In this document: one piece after another, positions 59,691 to 64,000 of the stretch
Numbering within the stretch: position 1 is the stretch's first letter
How the letters are laid out: every line of letters begins with the position of its first letter
Origin: Gordionus sp. m RMFG-2023
Taxonomy: Eukaryota; Nematomorpha; Gordioida; Chordodea; Parachordodidae
Reading direction: 5' to 3'
Length of the DNA stretch: 64,000 nucleotides
NCBI RefSeq assembly: GCF_954871325.1
Contig: NC_088775.1
Span: forward strand, 26,389,561-26,453,560
Made by a program: the position numbers and the translations under genes
The notes under the pieces: generated by a model
What the model was told of the DNA's origin: nothing
Seen by the model: the letters and a program-made list of their open reading frames with translations, nothing else
The model's database searches: none

Positions 59691-61439
59691 AATAGAGATG
59701 GAAAATTAGATAACATGTTTTTTAAAACTCGCAACGTCAGAAATATAAAAATTTACAATTGTTTTGCGTCTTTTTTGACCATTAAATTTTGGCAATTATA
59801 CCCTACATGTTATAGCATATTTTGGTCGTTGTTATTTTAAGATATTTTTTTTTAAATTATATGTGAATTTATATTTAAAAATATATACAAAGAGAAAATT
59901 ATTTTTTCTCATTTATATAATTAATTTTAAATAACCCTTTTTTTTCTCTAATATTTATAACTACTTTAATTAATTAGTACAAAATCGATATCCCATTTAA
60001 AATAAAATATATATTAAGAGATATTGTGAAACTAAAAAAAAAGTTGTTTTTTTTTCCTATATTTAATATTAAAAGGTAATGGAAATCACATAATTACTTT
60101 CTCGAGGGTATAAATGAATTTTCACTCTGATAAGACCCCAGGCGAGGAATAATCTTTTTTTGTAAATTTTTATATTAAATTGATATTAGGACAAAATTAT
60201 TCAAGATTAAACAAATTTTGCCAACTTAGCCAGCTTAAGGCCATTTTTTTATCTTGAGACTAACCGGGCTAAAATATCGAGGGCAGAAAAATTAGCTCAC
60301 ACTTGCTCTAAGTGAGAAAAGTCTATTCAAATCTAGGGTAAGCCTTGTTGGAATTGGCTCGAGTTATAGGCAATCATACGAGTCTTTTTCTTTCATAAAT
60401 GAAATTCCGGAAAGGATGAGCCTATTCCTGAATGAATTTATATATGGGGATGTTGTGAGAACTTTTTAAACTATTTTCATATATGATTCATTATTCATAA
60501 GATATTTATTTAATGTAAAAATAATATATTGAAAAATATTCAAAATCATAATGGACATATTATAAATTATAAAATTGATGTTTTAATGGCTCGTGTCCTT
60601 TGAAAACTAACCTCATTCACATTATTTTAAAATTTTAATTTTATTTTGATTATTTATATTTTTTGCTCCGGTGAAATATAATTTATATAGAATATGTTTT
60701 AATCTTTAAAACCTCTATTATTTACATTTTTCAAAATTTACTACGTTTGGAAATGTAACCTTTTTAAAAAAAAATACTTGTGTTTAAAAATTTAAGTAAC
60801 CCAATATAGAAGAGATATATAATCCATGTTCCAATAAAAATTATAAGTTTAATATTCTAGGAGAAACCCCCTGAAGAATCTTATTTAATAAAAAAAAAAT
60901 CTTTTCTCTATCCTAGTTTTAACTTAGTTTTAAAGGAGGAGAAGTAATATGTTTAAAAAAGATGAAAGGTGTGGAATGGGTATAATATTAACAATATAAT
61001 AGGAATATAAACGGGATTAGAAAATATTATTATTGTTTCAATCTTAAAGTTTAATAAATTTTAAAAAAACTTTATTTTTGTAACTAATAATGTATACAAT
61101 ATACACATCTGAGTATTTCTGGTATATATAACCTCTCCAGATCAATTTCAAAATTTTGATTTTTAACAAACCGGGAGCTAATTTACTGATTTAAAAAAAA
61201 TATCTATTTAAAATTATAATTTAAATATATTATAGTAATTCTTAAGATTTTTTACAGTTTAAATTTAATTTTTTATGATCAGTACTATCAAGATCTAGCA
61301 TATCCAATGTTAGATCTATTCCATTTAAATATTCTCTCTGACGATATTCTATAATTACAACAGTGATGTTTACTTTACTGATCATTAGATTAAAATATAC
61401 AAGATTATTTTAAAAAATTTATGCGTCTGCATGATTTTT
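59691..61439. other. no gene recognised
   Basis: AT-rich. 60110-60410 is slightly richer (GATAAGACCCCAGGCGAGG, GGAATTGGCTCGAGTTATAGG) without a frame or end that I can place. Confidence 0.4.
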
Positions 61440-61790
61440 ATAAATGGCAGTGTTTTCGGCATGATGCCGATCGACGCACAGGTCTAGGTATAGAGGTCCC
61501 TGATATAGGTAGGGTTAGATTATACTGCTAAGGCTATGTCATAAATATAACTTATTTGATAACATGTAGAGTTTGTCAATATAATTAATCTGATAACTCA
61601 AAAGCTGCAATGAGCCTTAGGTATCTAGTTGATGCTACCGTCGGCATAACCTTGAATTCACAATTAGCGCGAATTCGCGGTGAAGTATACAATTCAAGTG
61701 GGTCGCACTCGTTTGTAAGAATCAGTCCCGTCAGACTTTAACTATAAAATTTTAATTTGGACCAGGCCACTCAGACCTCGATAAAATTTT
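61440..61790 (+). other. GC-richer island with a short coherent frame
   Basis: Against the surroundings this island holds GCCGATCGACGCACAGGTC and a forward frame of about 50 codons (SDNSKAAMSLRYLVDATVGI, TLNSQLARIRGEVYNSSGSH, SFVRISPVRL, then stop near 61740). It does not match any family I know. It may be an old exon or retroelement-derived coding piece. Confidence 0.25.
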
Positions 61791-62839
61791 AATTATTTTT
61801 AATTTTCTAAAGTTTTTATAAATATTCACCAAAAGTTTTTATTTTCTTTTACCACTTTGGATCCATTTTGGAAATGTTGTATCATATTGAACTAAGTCTT
61901 TGAAATTAATAACTTGGATTGAAACGGTCGGAAATTTTTTTAAACTATTTTTCGAATCGGCCGGACTTATATTAATAGATCTGATGCAGAGTTCTAGTAT
62001 GGATCCAAGCATCATATGGGCTTACCAAAAATAGATATTAGATAATTATTAATTTGGGCTAGTGTTAGTCTTTATGAGACTGTCAGGTAAAATTATTGTA
62101 TTGTATTTATAAATATTACTTTCACGCTGAATTTTATTTGATGTAGAGTTTCTAGCAATAATGCGAATATATAAAACTAAAAGCAGTTATAAGTATCTGA
62201 TTTTATTAAAATTTGATAAGGCTTAAAGCAAAATGATGGTTATAACTATGGTTAGTCCTCGGAAGATGGCAAAAGGTAGATTAAGTATTGATCTCAGTAT
62301 AATTTTTATTTGTCCTATTTGGATAAAAAGTTTATAAAAATCAAGGAACTATAAAATTATGTAATGTCAACTAAAGTTAAGTTAAAATTTAAAAAATCAT
62401 AATGAAAATTTTAACACTATAATGTAATTTGAGGCTAGTCAATAAATCTAGATAGTTTCGATTCTAACTAAATTACATCCAAATTACAGACACGTTATAC
62501 ATCTAGCCAGTTTATATATCCAGATAGTGTACTATAACAATTATTATCTTTGTATATGTGTTATTAAAATTTATACAATAAAATAATTTTTAGATCACTT
62601 TAAAATTTGAATAACAACAGAACCCTAAATTATGCATTATATATGCACATATACAATTATAATAAAAAGGTACCTTGGAAAATTGTATTTATTCTTAGGT
62701 ACATTTGTGGTTAATAATAGTCACTACCAAGTCAAAGCAATTTTTTTAAATACCAACTTAATTTGCTAAATACCGATCAAAATTTATTAAAATGTTATAT
62801 GACACTTATTAATTAACATATATTATAACGGAATCACGT
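61791..62839. other. AT-rich, nothing recognised
   Basis: 61930-61990 has CGGAAATTT/CGGCCGGACTT-like sequence, perhaps the worn end of a GC-rich element. No gene. Confidence 0.4.
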
Positions 62840-62985
62840 GGTAGAGTCCGGCCTCCTATATATCATCCCCCCCCCAAGCGGAACCACCTAGTTTGATTAA
62901 GAAAAAAAACATGATCATTGCTGGGATTTGAACCCATAACTATCGGAAAGCGACGCTCTTGCCGACTAGGCCAGAGGGGCTTTCC
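62840..62985 (-). repeat. tRNA-headed SINE
   Basis: On the minus strand: CCCCTCTGGCCTAGTCGGCA holds the box A (TGGCCTAGTCGGC, 62961-62973) and GGGTTCAAATCCC the box B (62924-62934). Then comes CAGCAATGATCATG and a T-run with a body ending TCCGCTTGGGGGGGGGATGA and GGAGGCCGGACTCTACCACG. The T-arm stem pairs well (TGGG...CCCA), but the acceptor stem does not close, so a pol III-type SINE is more likely than a working tRNA. Confidence 0.55.
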
Positions 62986-62989
62986 AAAA

Positions 62990-63495
62990 TTCATGATTTT
63001 TCAAATATATATTATAAATAAATTTGGTAGTGCCTATCCATATGAAAAATAAATAAAATACAAATTTGATAGGTATTACCTTAAGGTAGTGACTCATTAA
63101 CCTACATTTGTAATAATATATTTAGATAGAGGTATTTTTGTAAGAATGTATTTAGATAAAAATAAATTATTTGGAGAGGTATTTTTGCCTGTATCTAGAT
63201 AAATTCTTAGACGATGCATTCGTATCTAACTTAGCTTTTTATAATGCTAACTTTACCTCTATTTTTAATATGTTAAGGTAAATATATTTTTTTTCATTAT
63301 ATTTTCTCTTGATACAATAGCTGATATTCAATTTGGCGTAATGCTTATTGCGCCTTGGGTATTAAACTACCAGCATCTCTTAGCTAAAACATTTTGCCAA
63401 CATACTACTTTAGCTAGAACATATTGAACATAATACTAGCTAAAACAACTTTCTAGTTTACATATCAGCTAGAATAACTGGCTATTGCATACAAA
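62990..63495. other. no gene; degenerate repeat at 63378-63480
   Basis: TTAGCTAAAACATTTTG / TTAGCTAGAACATATTG / TAGCTAAAACAACTTTC / CAGCTAGAATAACTGG forms a worn repeat of about 35 bp. Confidence 0.5.
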
Positions 63496-64000
63496 TAGTG
63501 TTGTTAAACGGCTAAGCCGAGTCAACTTAGCTGCAACTCGAACCAAGTTTCTAGTCGAAAAAACGACTTTGACTCAAGTCGACTAGTCGGCTCGCTTAGT
63601 CGGCACGTGTAGTCGGCTCGCTTAGTCGGCTCGTGTATTTGACTCGTTGGGTCTGCTCAATTTTTTTGTTTTTTTTATAAAATCTGGTAAATTGCTAAAT
63701 TTTGGGAAACTGATTAATATGAACAAAATTATAATAAGAATATGTTGTTTTTAAAGTTTTTCGATTTTTTTGGCATAAATGGGCTAAAATAAGTATTGCT
63801 AACATGTTTAAATAAAATTTTAGTGAAGATGTACCCTCGATAAGTGACAATTGTCATAATCGTTGTTTTTAAAGTTTTTCGAATATTTTTGACGTAAATG
63901 GGCTAAAATAAGCATTGCTAACATGTTTAAATAAAATTTTAGTGAAGATGCACCCTAGATAAGTGACAATTGTCATAATCGTTGTTTTTAAAGTTTTTCG
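63496..64000 (+). mobile_element. left end of a hAT-like element, continues past window
   Basis: TAGTGTTGTTAAACGGCTAAG is the terminus of the MITE family at 14671 and 24596. It is followed by subterminal repeats of the CTAGTCGGCTCGCTTAGTCGG / CACGTGTAGTCGGCTCG type (63575-63650), like transposase-binding arrays, and then the tandem array at 63744. The right end and any transposase lie outside. Confidence 0.7.
63744..64000 (+). repeat. tandem repeat, period about 118 bp
   Basis: GTTGTTTTTAAAGTTTTTCG starts copies at 63744, 63862 and 63981 (118 and 119 bp apart), nearly identical between. Copy number is unknown since the array runs off the window. Confidence 0.92.

Noticed and set aside
62912-62983. 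Possible tRNA gene on the minus strand
   Set aside because: Box A, box B and the T-arm look right, but the acceptor stem does not pair and a SINE-like body follows; kept as a SINE.

Overview
This window looks like a gene-poor stretch of a strongly AT-rich eukaryotic nuclear genome (by eye about three quarters A+T). An invertebrate animal is the best fit: there is an RTE-type LINE with a craniofacial-development-protein-2-like endonuclease, several hAT DNA transposons, a decayed rhodopsin-class (neuropeptide-type) receptor and tRNA-headed SINE pieces. No operons, Shine-Dalgarno sites, CRISPR arrays or intact rRNA/tRNA genes are visible. I cannot name the species.

Only one long uninterrupted open reading frame is present, at 54985-56769 (+): 594 residues, Ser/Asn/Lys-rich and not recognised. 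Nearly everything else that can be identified is transposon-derived. From left to right: a lone transposon arm (541-976) related to an element at 29-32 kb; an RTE LINE with target-site duplications and a large internal deletion (1904-4227); the 3' domain of a second LINE clade (5005-5637), with another copy at 37190-37622 (-) and an RT fragment of probably the same clade at 43900-44477; small hAT- and MULE-like miniature elements; a GPCR relic (10013-10800); and a 234-bp tandem duplication.

The 12.6-15.2 kb block is a nest: a GC-rich non-autonomous element holds a 1.6-kb hAT deletion derivative (8-bp duplication ATAAATAC) and a hAT-type MITE. The 29.4-31.7 kb block has terminal inverted repeats of about 0.7 kb around a decayed DDE-like gene. 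The 40.7-42.7 kb block is a large imperfect palindrome built of G-tract/C-tract units. At 45.86-50.16 kb lies a 4.3-kb hAT element with a perfect 8-bp duplication and a decayed ZMYM/TTF-type transposase. A second MITE family with 9-bp duplications, SINE heads and further GC-rich elements follow; the window ends inside another hAT-like element with a tandem array of about 118 bp.

A theme runs through the window: short islands of CCGGGCC-like sequence stand out against the AT-rich background, and most can be assigned to hAT-like ends (CAGAGACCTGCAG, TAGAGATCTG, CAGTGGCG, CAGGGGCG). The history is one of repeated nested hAT insertion and decay, with host genes rare and probably split by introns.
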